64,000 nucleotides of DNA from Alphaproteobacteria bacterium LSUCC0719 (GTDB taxonomy: Bacteria > Pseudomonadota > Alphaproteobacteria > Puniceispirillales > Puniceispirillaceae), in the NCBI GenBank assembly GCA_040839025.1, contig JBFPJN010000001.1:62001-126000 (forward strand), given 5' to 3'. Positions 1 through 7,957 of this stretch are shown here, piece by piece (the first letter of the stretch is position 1; every line of letters begins with the position of its first letter). Under the pieces are notes generated by a model that made no database searches, had not been told where the DNA came from, and saw only the letters and a list, made by a program, of their open reading frames with translations. The position numbers and the translations under genes are program-made.

Positions 1-2
1 GT

Positions 3-446
3 TACAACAATCCCAGCTTTGGGTATGGCGGATATTGTTTCCCCAAGGATACCAAGCAGATGGTGGCGAATTTCGACAATATTCCACAGGCGCTGATTTC
101 GGCGGTGGTTGCCACAAACACCGCGCGGTGGGATTTTCTGGCAGGCCAGATATTGTCTGCCACGCCAAAACTTGTCGGGGTATACAGGCTCAACATGAAA
201 ACCGGGTCCGACAATTTCCGCCATTCGGCGGTGTTCGGAATCGTCAAGCGGCTCATTGATCAGGGTATCACGGTCAAATTCTATGAGCCGACAACCGAAG
301 ACACGGACATTGAAGGGATGACCCGGTTTGACGATCTCTCGTCGCTCAAGCGCGACAGTGACATCATCCTGGCCAACCGCCTGACAGACGAACTTGCCGA
401 TGTGTCGGACAAGGTGTTCAGCCGGGATCTGTTCAACGTCGATTGA
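3..446 (+). CDS. ugd: UDP-glucose 6-dehydrogenase, 3' part (truncated by window start)
   Basis: Oxidises UDP-glucose to UDP-glucuronate with two NAD+ in the cytoplasm, feeding polysaccharide sugars. The reading frame is open from base 3, so the N-terminal NAD domain lies outside the window. The visible part starts with the catalytic loop YNNPSFGYGGYCFPKDTKQ, whose Cys is the nucleophile of the family, followed by the central helix and the C-terminal UDP-binding domain (GSDNFRHSAV region). The wording is very close to enterobacterial Ugd. galE follows 50 bases later on the same strand, consistent with a nucleotide-sugar operon. Its product is also the substrate of the epimerase encoded at 29700-30713. 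Confidence 0.95.
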   Translation, partial: YNNPSFGYGGYCFPKDTKQMVANFDNIPQALISAVVATNTARWDFLAGQILSATPKLVGVYRLNMKTGSDNFRHSAVFGIVKRLIDQGITVKFYEPTTEDTDIEGMTRFDDLSSLKRDSDIILANRLTDELADVSDKVFSRDLFNVD

Positions 447-496
447 GGTAACTGCCCGCGCCGGTTACGATGCCGGCGGTGCGAAGGAGCATTTCG

Positions 497-1510
497 ATGC
501 GTGTATGCCTTACTGGTGGCGCAGGCTATATCGGCAGTCACATCCTCGTCGGTCTGCTGACCGGCGATCACGAGGTTCTTGTGATTGATAATTTCGGGAA
601 CAGCTCGCCAAAATCGCTTTATCAGGTTCGCACCATAACCGGCATGTCATTCGAGGTTCTGGAGCAGGACATCTGTAATCGCGATGCCCTTTCAAAGGCG
701 TTGTCGTCGTTCAGGCCAGATATCGTCATCCATTGCGCCGGGTTGAAGGCTGTCGGGGAATCACAGGACCAGCCGCTGCGCTATTACCGCAGCAATGTCG
801 AGGGATCGATCAGCCTGCTGGAGGCAATGGATCGGGCCGGATGCCGGCGAATTATCTTCTCGTCCTCCGCCACCGTCTATGGCACGCCGCATTATTTGCC
901 CTATGATGAGGCGCACCCGGTGGCACCAGTCAATGTTTATGGACGCACCAAGGCGATTGTCGAGGGCATCATCGCCGACTGGGCCGCGACAGATGCAAGT
1001 CGGTCTGCCGCGCTGTTGCGCTATTTCAATCCTGTTGGGGCGCATGAATCCGGTGACATCGGTGAAGACCCAAAGGGCATTCCAAACAATCTGGTCCCCT
1101 ACATCGCGGATGTTGCCACCGGCAAGCGGCCCGAGCTGTCAGTCTTTGGAGACGACTATGAAACCCGCGATGGCACGGGGGTCAGGGATTACATCCATAT
1201 CACCGACCTTGCCGATGGCCATATCGCGGCGATGGCCTATCTTGCCAATCATCAGGGTGTCGAGGTGTTCAATCTTGGCAGTGGTGAAGGCAGATCGGTT
1301 TTTGAGGTCATTGCGGCCTTCAGGCGGGCCAGCAACCAGTCGATCCCCTATGCGATCAAACCGCGTCGCGAGGGTGATATAGCCGAGTTTTTCGCCAATC
1401 CGTCAAAGGCCAATGATGTGCTGGACTGGAAGGCGGCGCGGACCCTTGACACCATGTGCGCCGATGTCTGGCGGTGGCGGTCAAAATATCCTGACGGGTT
1501 TGACAGCTGA
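497..1510 (+). CDS. galE: UDP-glucose 4-epimerase
   Basis: Interconverts UDP-glucose and UDP-galactose using tightly bound NAD. The 337-residue length matches GalE. The N-terminal Rossmann motif TGGAGYIGSH, the serine-rich strand SSSATVYG and the YGRTK catalytic Tyr/Lys pair are all present, and the DYETRDGTGVRDYIH segment is typical of GalE. I chose ATG 497 because AAGGAG lies 7 bases upstream and the Rossmann strand begins directly there; an in-frame ATG at 470 would add nine unlikely residues. It follows ugd and probably shares its transcript. Confidence 0.95.
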   Translation: MRVCLTGGAGYIGSHILVGLLTGDHEVLVIDNFGNSSPKSLYQVRTITGMSFEVLEQDICNRDALSKALSSFRPDIVIHCAGLKAVGESQDQPLRYYRSNVEGSISLLEAMDRAGCRRIIFSSSATVYGTPHYLPYDEAHPVAPVNVYGRTKAIVEGIIADWAATDASRSAALLRYFNPVGAHESGDIGEDPKGIPNNLVPYIADVATGKRPELSVFGDDYETRDGTGVRDYIHITDLADGHIAAMAYLANHQGVEVFNLGSGEGRSVFEVIAAFRRASNQSIPYAIKPRREGDIAEFFANPSKANDVLDWKAARTLDTMCADVWRWRSKYPDGFDS

Positions 1511-1559
1511 AACAGGCGCTGTGGCGATTACCAAAGTTTTTAACGCCGCTCACCCGGTT

Positions 1560-2342
1560 CTATTCGGGGACCGCACCGATGATCTGCTGGTCGTAATTGA
1601 TCACCGCGCCGGTGATGATGCCGGAATCCGGGCTGACGAGATAGGCAATCAGCGGGGCGATCTGGTCCGTTTTGACAAGCTGGCCCATCGGCAGACCTGC
1701 CTCGGCCTGTTGCAGCCAGTCATCCGGCGCGTCATGGAATTTCTTCTGCACCACATCTTCGCCTGGTGTGTCCATCCAGCCCGGTGCCACCGCGTTGCAT
1801 CTGATCAGGTTCGAGCGATAGGCATTGGCGGTGTTCAGGGTCAGTGTCTGAAGCCCGCCCTTTGATGTCGAATAGGCGGTCAGGAAACTCTGGCCGACAT
1901 GTGCCGAGGTCGAAAGGATGTTGACGATTGACCCCGGTTTGCCGGAATCAAGCAGGTGCCGTACCACACCCTGCATCAGCAGAAACGGTCCCCGCAGGTT
2001 GATGTTCATGTGGCGGTCCCACAATTCGGGCGAGGTGTCGACAAGGCTGCCGCGCGAGGTATCGGCGGCGCAATTGACAAGCCCGTTGACAAAGCCATGA
2101 CGTGCCACCGCCTGTTCGACAACCGACTGGCAATCCTCGATGCTGGCAACATCACAGGCGACAAACAGGCAATCAACGCCGTTCCTGCCAAGCGCCGCCG
2201 CTGCCGCTTCGCCCTTGTCGGCGTCGCGCCCGGTGATTGTCAGGTGTCGGCACCCTTGTGCGATCAGACATTCGGCCACGGCCATGCCAAGACCCTGGGT
2301 GCCGCCGGAAATGATGACGCTTGTCGTGCTGTTATCAACCAT
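1560..2342 (-). CDS. SDR-family oxidoreductase
   Basis: A classical short-chain dehydrogenase of 260 residues. It has the cofactor motif SGGTQGLGMAVAE near residue 13, an NCAAD motif (variant of NNAG), the catalytic Ser in NILSTSAHVG and YSTSK as the Tyr/Lys pair. The Asp or Arg that would set the NAD/NADP preference cannot be judged reliably by eye. It lies downstream of the Gfo/Idh gene on the same strand with a 38-base gap, so the two are probably cotranscribed and oxidise polyols or cyclitols delivered by the adjacent ABC importer. The exact substrate is unknown. Confidence 0.85.
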   Translation of the reverse strand: MVDNSTTSVIISGGTQGLGMAVAECLIAQGCRHLTITGRDADKGEAAAAALGRNGVDCLFVACDVASIEDCQSVVEQAVARHGFVNGLVNCAADTSRGSLVDTSPELWDRHMNINLRGPFLLMQGVVRHLLDSGKPGSIVNILSTSAHVGQSFLTAYSTSKGGLQTLTLNTANAYRSNLIRCNAVAPGWMDTPGEDVVQKKFHDAPDDWLQQAEAGLPMGQLVKTDQIAPLIAYLVSPDSGIITGAVINYDQQIIGAVPE

Positions 2343-2380
2343 TGCTGGCTCCTTCTTAAGGCCCCTTGTCGAAACAGGTG

Positions 2381-3505
2381 TCAGACATCTTCCCAGCTGC
2401 CGCTGAGCGAGGATCTGTCCACCGCATCCATGACCTTTTCGATCACCAGCCCGTCGGCAAAGGACGGCCAGACCGCCTGGTTCGTCTCGATGGCCTCGAG
2501 AAGCTCGTGAAGTTCGCAGATCTTCACATCCATATAGCCAAGGCTGTGCCCTCCGTTCGGCAGGAAAGCGGCATAGGGAGGATGTTGCGGGCCTGTCAGA
2601 ATGGTCCGGAACCCGTCTGTTGCCGGATCATCCTGCGGGGTGAACAGACGCAGCTCGTTCAGACGTTCCTGCTCAAAGATGATGGTGCCCTTGGTGCCAT
2701 GAACTTCCCAGCGAAGGCCGCATTTATAGCCCCATGTCACGCGGCTGGCACCGATATGACCATGCACGCCGTTCTCGAACTGGACCAGGGCCGCAACCAT
2801 ATCGTCATTGTCGACCTGTTTCCGGCTGCCGGCATTTTGCGGGTCGTCACGGTCCTTGTGAACAATCGCAATATCGCCGACGACCCTCTTGATTGTCGAT
2901 CCTGTCAGATAATGCGCCACGCTGATGACGTGGCTCAGCACATCGCCATTGGCGCCTGTTCCCGACTGGTCGCGCGACATGCGCCACGACCAGGGGCGGG
3001 TCTCGTCAGCCTCGTTATCGACATCATAACGGCAGAAGAAGGCCGCCACACGCCCGATGGCACCACTCTCAATCAAACGCCGCGCATGGGTGACCGCCGG
3101 GTTCTTGGTGTAGTTGTAACCGATGATCGTCTTGCCGGAACTGGCAGACGCGGCATCCGTCATCGCCTGCGAATCGCCAAGCGTTGTCGACATCGGCTTC
3201 TCGCACCAGACATGTTTTCCCGCCTTCAGGGCCGCAATCGAGATTTCGGCATGGGTATCATTCGGCGTGCAGACAGAAATCAGGTCAACCGCAGGATCGT
3301 TAACAACCTCCTGCCAGTCAGCTGTGTAACGATTGAAACCAAGATCGGTCGCACGCTGTGACGCACGCTCGGGACTGAGGTCGCAGACGATTTCCAGACG
3401 GGGCCGCAGACCGGTTCCAAAAACCGATGCTGATGCGCTGTAGGCAATGGAATGCGCCTTTCCCATAAAGCCTGTGCCGATGACGCCGATGCCGATTTCC
3501 TTCAT
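2381..3505 (-). CDS. Gfo/Idh/MocA-family dehydrogenase (candidate inositol dehydrogenase)
   Basis: NAD(P)-dependent sugar or cyclitol dehydrogenase, 374 residues. The N-terminal Rossmann motif GVIGTGFMGKAHS, the central CEKPM motif with the conserved Lys, and GDVLSHVISVAHYL (the D-x3-H catalytic pair) all fit the family. ATG 3505 is preferred over GTG 3508 because GGAG sits 6 bases before it. It is divergent from the CUT2 importer and close to iolCDBE, so it is the best IolG-type candidate in the window (oxidation of myo- or scyllo-inositol to an inosose). That role is inferred from position, because this family covers many sugars. Confidence 0.85.
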   Translation of the reverse strand: MKEIGIGVIGTGFMGKAHSIAYSASASVFGTGLRPRLEIVCDLSPERASQRATDLGFNRYTADWQEVVNDPAVDLISVCTPNDTHAEISIAALKAGKHVWCEKPMSTTLGDSQAMTDAASASSGKTIIGYNYTKNPAVTHARRLIESGAIGRVAAFFCRYDVDNEADETRPWSWRMSRDQSGTGANGDVLSHVISVAHYLTGSTIKRVVGDIAIVHKDRDDPQNAGSRKQVDNDDMVAALVQFENGVHGHIGASRVTWGYKCGLRWEVHGTKGTIIFEQERLNELRLFTPQDDPATDGFRTILTGPQHPPYAAFLPNGGHSLGYMDVKICELHELLEAIETNQAVWPSFADGLVIEKVMDAVDRSSLSGSWEDV

Positions 3506-3744
3506 CACGAACTCCAGATGTGTCGGCCAGACAATCCGGCCGCTGAGGTGGGTAGTATTCTGTGAAAGATTTGGTCGCCCATGTGGCGCATTGACGCAAG
3601 AACAAAAATCACGAAAACGAAATTTTGAAATATTTTTTCCAAATAGGGTCTTTACAACCGTTTCGTCCTTCTTAGAGTTTCGTGCGGGGGCTATTCAAAT
3701 TCATTCACATCGAAACGTCCCCCGACAAACCTTTGGAGGACACA
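3506..3744. promoter_or_regulatory. Divergent promoter region of the cyclitol locus
   Basis: A 239-base region between the Gfo/Idh gene (minus) and the ABC binding-protein gene (plus), with an AT-rich core around 3600-3660 that stands out from the GC-rich surroundings. A plausible but weak plus-strand promoter is TTTACA (3651-3656), 16 bases, then TAGAGT (3673-3678). A near-palindrome at 3623-3643 lies just upstream and is listed separately. No open reading frame of note is inside. Confidence 0.5.
3623..3643. promoter_or_regulatory. Near-palindromic candidate operator
   Basis: Arms TTTTGAAA (3623-3630) and TTTCCAAA (3636-3643) are inverted repeats with one mismatch around a 5-base spacer. 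It sits upstream of the importer genes and is a reasonable target for the RpiR-type repressor encoded at 7127-7957. The half-site resembles the ATTTTGGATT element duplicated before that gene. Binding is inferred only. Confidence 0.4.
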
Positions 3745-4650
3745 ATGAAGAAGTTGCTTCTTGCGCTGTCTGCTGCTGTGCTGTTTTCAGGCGCCGCCCA
3801 GGCAGAACGCTATGTAATGGTTACACATGGCGAAGGTAAAGATCCATTCTGGCCCGTAGTGCAGAAGGGTGGCGAAGATGCCGCTCGCGCTGTTGGTGCC
3901 GATTTTGAATACATTTTCACCCCGTCCGGTGACATGGGTGATATGGCCAAGTCGATTGCCGCCGCCGCCGCAACACAGCCTGATGGCATGGTTGTCTCGC
4001 TGCCGGATCCGGATGCACTTGGTCAGGCGATCAAGGATGCCGTAGCTGCCGGTATTCCTGTCATCACGATGAACTCGGGCCTCGAGTCGTCGAAGGACGT
4101 TGGTGCCCTGATGCATGTCGGTCAGCCTGAATTCCTGGCTGGTCAGGCTGCTGGTGCCCGCGCCAAGGCAGAGGGTGCCACAAAGGGCGTCTGCTTCATT
4201 CAGGAAGCCTACAACACCGCTCTGAACGACCGCTGTAACGGTTATGGCGAGTCGGTTCCGATCAAGCTGGTTGACAGCTCGAACGACCCGGCCACCATCC
4301 CGACCCGTGCGGCTGCTGGCCTGCAGGCCAACCCTGACATCGACGCCGTCCTGTCGGTCGGTCCGCATGTCTGCGCCGGTGTTCAGCAGGCCATCGACGA
4401 GCTTGGCATGACCGTTCACCACTCCTGCTTCGACCTCAGCCCGCCGGTCATGGACATGATCAATGCTGGCAAGGTTCAGTACACGATCGACCAGCAGCAG
4501 CGTCTGCAGGGCTACATGCCTGTGATCGTTCTGCACCTGTACAACAACGGCGCTGGCCTGCTTCCGGGTGCAAACATCCCGTCTGGCCCAGGCTTTGTTG
4601 ACAAGTCGAACGCGTCTTCGGTTGCCTCGCTTGCGGGCGTCGACCGGTAA
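3745..4650 (+). CDS. CUT2-type sugar/cyclitol ABC transporter, periplasmic binding protein
   Basis: Periplasmic solute receptor of the ribose/fructose/inositol class (Peripla_BP_4), 301 residues. A signal peptide MKKLLLALSAAVLFSGAAQA with an AQA-type cleavage site is obvious. ATG 3745 is set by GGAGGA at 3735-3740. The mature protein begins with the YVMVTHGEGKDPFWPVV strand typical of this fold and contains the VVSLPDPDAL and ITMNSG strands. Permease and ATPase genes follow, so this is the receptor of the importer. Flanking iol genes make an inositol-like polyol the likely ligand, but the sequence alone does not settle this. Confidence 0.9.
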   Translation: MKKLLLALSAAVLFSGAAQAERYVMVTHGEGKDPFWPVVQKGGEDAARAVGADFEYIFTPSGDMGDMAKSIAAAAATQPDGMVVSLPDPDALGQAIKDAVAAGIPVITMNSGLESSKDVGALMHVGQPEFLAGQAAGARAKAEGATKGVCFIQEAYNTALNDRCNGYGESVPIKLVDSSNDPATIPTRAAAGLQANPDIDAVLSVGPHVCAGVQQAIDELGMTVHHSCFDLSPPVMDMINAGKVQYTIDQQQRLQGYMPVIVLHLYNNGAGLLPGANIPSGPGFVDKSNASSVASLAGVDR

Positions 4651-4665
4651 TCACGTAAAACATCG

Positions 4666-4697
4666 AAGTGGGTAGCGTTCTGCTACCCACTTTTTTT
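4666..4697 (+). terminator. Intrinsic terminator/attenuator between binding-protein and permease genes
   Basis: A perfect 11-bp stem AAGTGGGTAGC (4666-4676), loop GTTCT and the matching arm ending in CACTT (4682-4692) are followed at once by a run of T to 4697. The permease ATG is only 10 bases later. This is a textbook rho-independent structure. Its position suggests partial termination that gives more receptor than membrane components, as known for many ABC operons. Confidence 0.85.
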
Positions 4698-4707
4698 GGA
4701 TTTAGAC

Positions 4708-6294
4708 ATGAACCAGACAGCACCCACCAGGCAGGAATCCGATCGTCTCGCATCAAAGGGATGGCTGAAATCATTGCTGGCACGGCCGGAAATCGGCCCG
4801 ATCGGCGTGATGCTTCTTCTCTTTGGCATGCTCGGATATTTTTCGATCCCGGCTGGCGAATTCTCGCTCAACCCCTTTGCCGGTGAAGGCTTCAACGCTC
4901 TCGGGATCCGCAACAATCTGCGTGTGATTGCGCAATTGGGCATCATCGCCCTTGGTGCCGGTCTGTTGATTATCGCTGGTGAATTCGACCTGTCGATCGG
5001 TTCGATGATCGGCTTTGCCGGCGCGTGCATGGCAATGGTGCTTCGATGGGGTTTTGCCATCGTCATTCCCTATATTTCCTTTGAGGGCGGTGCGCATATC
5101 GAATTCTTCACCCTGATCCATATCGAGAATGTATCGCCAATCGGCGCCATCATGATCACGATGTGTTTCACGCTGTTTTTCGGGTGGCTTCAGGGTTACA
5201 TCGTTGTGCGGTCGGGTCTGCCGTCATTCATCGTGACGCTTGGTGGATTGTTCTTCCTTCGCGGCCTGACCGAAGTATCGCTTCGGGCATTCAACCATCG
5301 CCCGGACCAGACAAAGGGCGCGACAACGGTTACCGAACTTCCCGACATAAAGAATATCATCGATGTGCCGGGACATGGCGAAATGGAACGCGAGGCAGCC
5401 AAGGCGCTGCCGGAAACCGACCTGCTGGCGATCCTGCAGACAGCACCGGCGGAAAAGATCGCGGCGCTGACCGAACGGCTGGAATACACCTATCAGCGCG
5501 TCGCGGATGCGAAGACCGAAATCATGACGGCCAAGGGCGTCAAGCCGCTGGAGCGCGCGCTTGAGAATGCCATCGAGTCCGGCAACGAGGTGATGGTCAC
5601 GACAATCAGGGAGAAGATTGCCAATTTCACCGTCACGCCGGTTACCCCCAAGACGGTTACCGATCTTGATGTGGCAAGGGCCTATATCGACACGATCGCG
5701 TCGGCACAGCCTGTCGCCAATTTCTTTGGGGGAGACATTCTCGAGCCGATTTTTGACTTCCTGTATTTTCCGGTTGACTGGAACACCAACAATTTCGGCA
5801 GCCAGTTTGCGCCGGGCCTGTATTCCTGTGTCATGATCTGGCTGATTCTGGCGCTTCTCTGCTATGTGGTGCTTAGCCGTACACAGGCCGGCAACTGGAT
5901 CTATTCCACCGGGGGCAATCTGCAGGCGGCAAAGGCCAATGGTGTGCCAACCGACAGGGTCAAGATATCCCTGTTTGTCTTTTCGGCCTTCTGCGCCACC
6001 ATTTTTGCCACCTGTCAGGTGTTCGAGGTCAACACCGCCGATGCCGCGAAGGGCAATCTGAAAGAACTTGAGGCGATTGCGGCAGCCGTGATCGGCGGCA
6101 TTGTGATGACCGGCGGGTTCGGCACGGTGATGGGGATCATCGTCGGGGCCTTCATCTTTGGCATCGCCAAAGAAGCGTTCTTCTACATTCCCGGCATCGA
6201 CGGGTCGTTCTACCGGGTCTTCCTTGGTCTGGTGATTGTCGCCTCGGCATTGCTGAATGAAAACATACGCAAGCGAATCATGGGTACGCTCTGA
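4708..6294 (+). CDS. CUT2-type ABC transporter permease with large inserted domain
   Basis: Inner-membrane permease (BPD_transp_2 type) of the importer, 528 residues against about 330-360 for RbsC or FrcC. Family landmarks are GEFDLSIGSM, the SFIVTLGG segment and the C-terminal AAAVIGGIVMTGG. Between FLRGL (near base 5260) and the next hydrophobic segment (near 5720-5790) lies an additional hydrophilic, mostly helical stretch of roughly 130-150 residues, rich in Glu, Lys and Ala. By family topology it should face the periplasm. ATG 4708 follows the attenuator closely and has no strong ribosome site. The stop is immediately before the ATPase ATG. Confidence 0.9.
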   Translation: MNQTAPTRQESDRLASKGWLKSLLARPEIGPIGVMLLLFGMLGYFSIPAGEFSLNPFAGEGFNALGIRNNLRVIAQLGIIALGAGLLIIAGEFDLSIGSMIGFAGACMAMVLRWGFAIVIPYISFEGGAHIEFFTLIHIENVSPIGAIMITMCFTLFFGWLQGYIVVRSGLPSFIVTLGGLFFLRGLTEVSLRAFNHRPDQTKGATTVTELPDIKNIIDVPGHGEMEREAAKALPETDLLAILQTAPAEKIAALTERLEYTYQRVADAKTEIMTAKGVKPLERALENAIESGNEVMVTTIREKIANFTVTPVTPKTVTDLDVARAYIDTIASAQPVANFFGGDILEPIFDFLYFPVDWNTNNFGSQFAPGLYSCVMIWLILALLCYVVLSRTQAGNWIYSTGGNLQAAKANGVPTDRVKISLFVFSAFCATIFATCQVFEVNTADAAKGNLKELEAIAAAVIGGIVMTGGFGTVMGIIVGAFIFGIAKEAFFYIPGIDGSFYRVFLGLVIVASALLNENIRKRIMGTL

Positions 6295-6295
6295 C

Positions 6296-7084
6296 ATGGC
6301 TGACAACGCGACAGAACCGCTTATCGAGACCATTGGCCTGGTAAAGAAATTCGGCTCCTTCACGGCGTTGAACGGGGTCGACCTCAAGGTCTATCCCGGC
6401 GAGGTGCATGCGCTTCTCGGTGACAACGGGGCCGGTAAATCCACCCTGATCAAGATCCTGTCTGGTGTATTCAAGCCGACATCGGGCGAGATCAAGGTCG
6501 AAGGCAGGCCGGTGGCGTTCGCCTCGCCGCGTGATGCCACCGAGGCGGGGATTGGCACGGTCTATCAGGATCTGGCCCTGAACGCGCTGACCTCGGTGAC
6601 CCGGAACTTTTTCCTTGGACGCGAGATCACCCATTTCCCCGGACCGTTCGGTCTGATGAAAATGCAGGAAATGGATGAAATCGCCACCCGCGAAATGGCA
6701 AAGATCGGGATCAATGTCGCCGACCCGAACCAGCCTGTCGGCACGATGTCGGGCGGTCAGCGCCAGACGCTTGCCATCGCCCGTGCCATCTATTTTGGCG
6801 CAAAGGTGCTGATCCTCGATGAACCGACATCGGCTCTTGGTCAGAAACAGCAGATGGAAGTTCTGAAAACCATCCGCAAGGTTCAAAAACTTGGCGATAT
6901 CGCGATCATTCTGATTACCCACAACGAAATTCACGCCAGATTGATTGCCGACCGGTTCACCTTCCTCAGCCTTGGCGAAGTGATCGGGCAGGGTACGTCC
7001 AGGGATCTGGAAGGTGATGACATCAAGAGGTTGATGGCGGGTGGTGCCGAGATTGGCGATCTTGCCAAGGAGCTTGCTGATTAA
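6296..7084 (+). CDS. CUT2-type ABC transporter ATP-binding protein (single domain)
   Basis: Cytoplasmic ATPase of the importer, 262 residues with one nucleotide-binding domain, like FrcA and unlike the double-domain RbsA. Walker A is GDNGAGKST, the Q-loop region is GTVYQDLAL, the signature is MSGGQRQT and Walker B is VLILDEPTSALGQ. The ATG is one base after the permease stop codon, indicating translational coupling. It completes the receptor-permease-ATPase set upstream of the iol genes. Confidence 0.93.
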   Translation: MADNATEPLIETIGLVKKFGSFTALNGVDLKVYPGEVHALLGDNGAGKSTLIKILSGVFKPTSGEIKVEGRPVAFASPRDATEAGIGTVYQDLALNALTSVTRNFFLGREITHFPGPFGLMKMQEMDEIATREMAKIGINVADPNQPVGTMSGGQRQTLAIARAIYFGAKVLILDEPTSALGQKQQMEVLKTIRKVQKLGDIAIILITHNEIHARLIADRFTFLSLGEVIGQGTSRDLEGDDIKRLMAGGAEIGDLAKELAD

Positions 7085-7086
7085 AT

Positions 7087-7118
7087 CGTCATTTTGGATT
7101 GGCGTCATTTTGGATTGG
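7087..7118 (+). repeat. Perfect 16-bp tandem direct repeat before the RpiR gene
   Basis: The unit CGTCATTTTGGATTGG occurs at 7087-7102 and again at 7103-7118 with no change. It lies between the ATPase stop and the ATG of the RpiR-family gene at 7127. Each unit carries the half-site ATTTTGGATT, similar to the arms of the palindrome at 3623-3643. This may be an autoregulatory site or a recent slippage duplication. Confidence 0.9.
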
Positions 7119-7126
7119 ACGTAGCC

Positions 7127-7957
7127 ATGGAAGCCGCTGAAGTCGCGACAAGACCGGAGACATTCGACCAGCTTGTCGAGAAGATTGAGCAGCAACATGC
7201 CGGTCTGCCACGGCGGTTACAGGAAATCGGCAATTTTGCGCTTGGCCACCCTGAAGCCATAGCCCTGTCAACGCTTGCCGAGCTTGCCGCTGAAACAGAT
7301 ATCGCGACATCCGCCTTTGTCCGGTTTGCGCAAACGCTGGGCTTTGAAGGGTTCAGCCAGATGCAGACCGTCTTTCGCCAGCAGGTCCGCAGCAGCTGGC
7401 CACAATATGCCATTCGCCTGTCTGAAATGGCGGCGGTAAATCCGGCCGATCATCTCGAGGCGCTGTCCATTTCGGCTGTCGACTCGATCAAGCGTCTTTC
7501 CAACACGGTCTCGTTCAACACCCTGGAAATGGCATCACGGCGACTTGCCGAGGCCGAGACGGTCTGGCTGGCGGCTGGTGGTCGTGCAAAGCCGGTCACC
7601 GTCTATCTTGGATATCTCTTGACCCAGCTTGGTATCCGTTCGCAGGAATTCCGTGACTCACCCGCGCTGGCACTCCGCGAATTGAAGCTGATCGGCCCGC
7701 GTGATGTGCTTCTGGTTGTCAGCTTTTCGCCCTATGGCGAAATGACCGCCAATCTGGCGCAGCAGGCGCATGAAAGGGGCGTGTCCATTGTCAGCATCAC
7801 CGATACCAGTGTCAGCCCCATCGCCCTCGACACGACCCTGCTTGTCACCGAGGAACATCTGTTCGGGTTCCGCTCGCTGTGCGCCACCATGAATCTGGCC
7901 CAGTATCTGGCCGTCGAGGCCGGTCTGAAGCGTGAGAAGGGTTCCATGAATGGCTGA
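7127..7957 (+). CDS. iolR: RpiR/MurR-family transcriptional regulator (IolR-like)
   Basis: A repressor-type regulator of 276 residues with an N-terminal HTH_6 domain (segment LAAETDIATSAFVRFAQTLGF) and a C-terminal SIS sugar-phosphate-binding domain (VWLAAGGRAKPV to DTTLLVTEEH). ATG 7127 is chosen over an upstream TTG at 7094, which would place the start inside the tandem repeat. It overlaps iolC by 8 bases. In Sinorhizobium meliloti an RpiR-type IolR stands at the head of iolRCDEB, and this order is nearly the same, so control of inositol catabolism is the likely role. Confidence 0.85.
   Translation: MEAAEVATRPETFDQLVEKIEQQHAGLPRRLQEIGNFALGHPEAIALSTLAELAAETDIATSAFVRFAQTLGFEGFSQMQTVFRQQVRSSWPQYAIRLSEMAAVNPADHLEALSISAVDSIKRLSNTVSFNTLEMASRRLAEAETVWLAAGGRAKPVTVYLGYLLTQLGIRSQEFRDSPALALRELKLIGPRDVLLVVSFSPYGEMTANLAQQAHERGVSIVSITDTSVSPIALDTTLLVTEEHLFGFRSLCATMNLAQYLAVEAGLKREKGSMNG

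Noticed and set aside
2366-3361. Plus-strand open frame of 331 codons over the Gfo/Idh gene
   Set aside because: Mirror of a clear minus-strand gene, with low-complexity composition.
5224-6387. Long open frame (387 codons) on the minus strand
   Set aside because: It lies antisense to the permease gene, has an odd composition rich in Arg, His and Gly and no recognisable domain; it is a high-GC codon-bias shadow.
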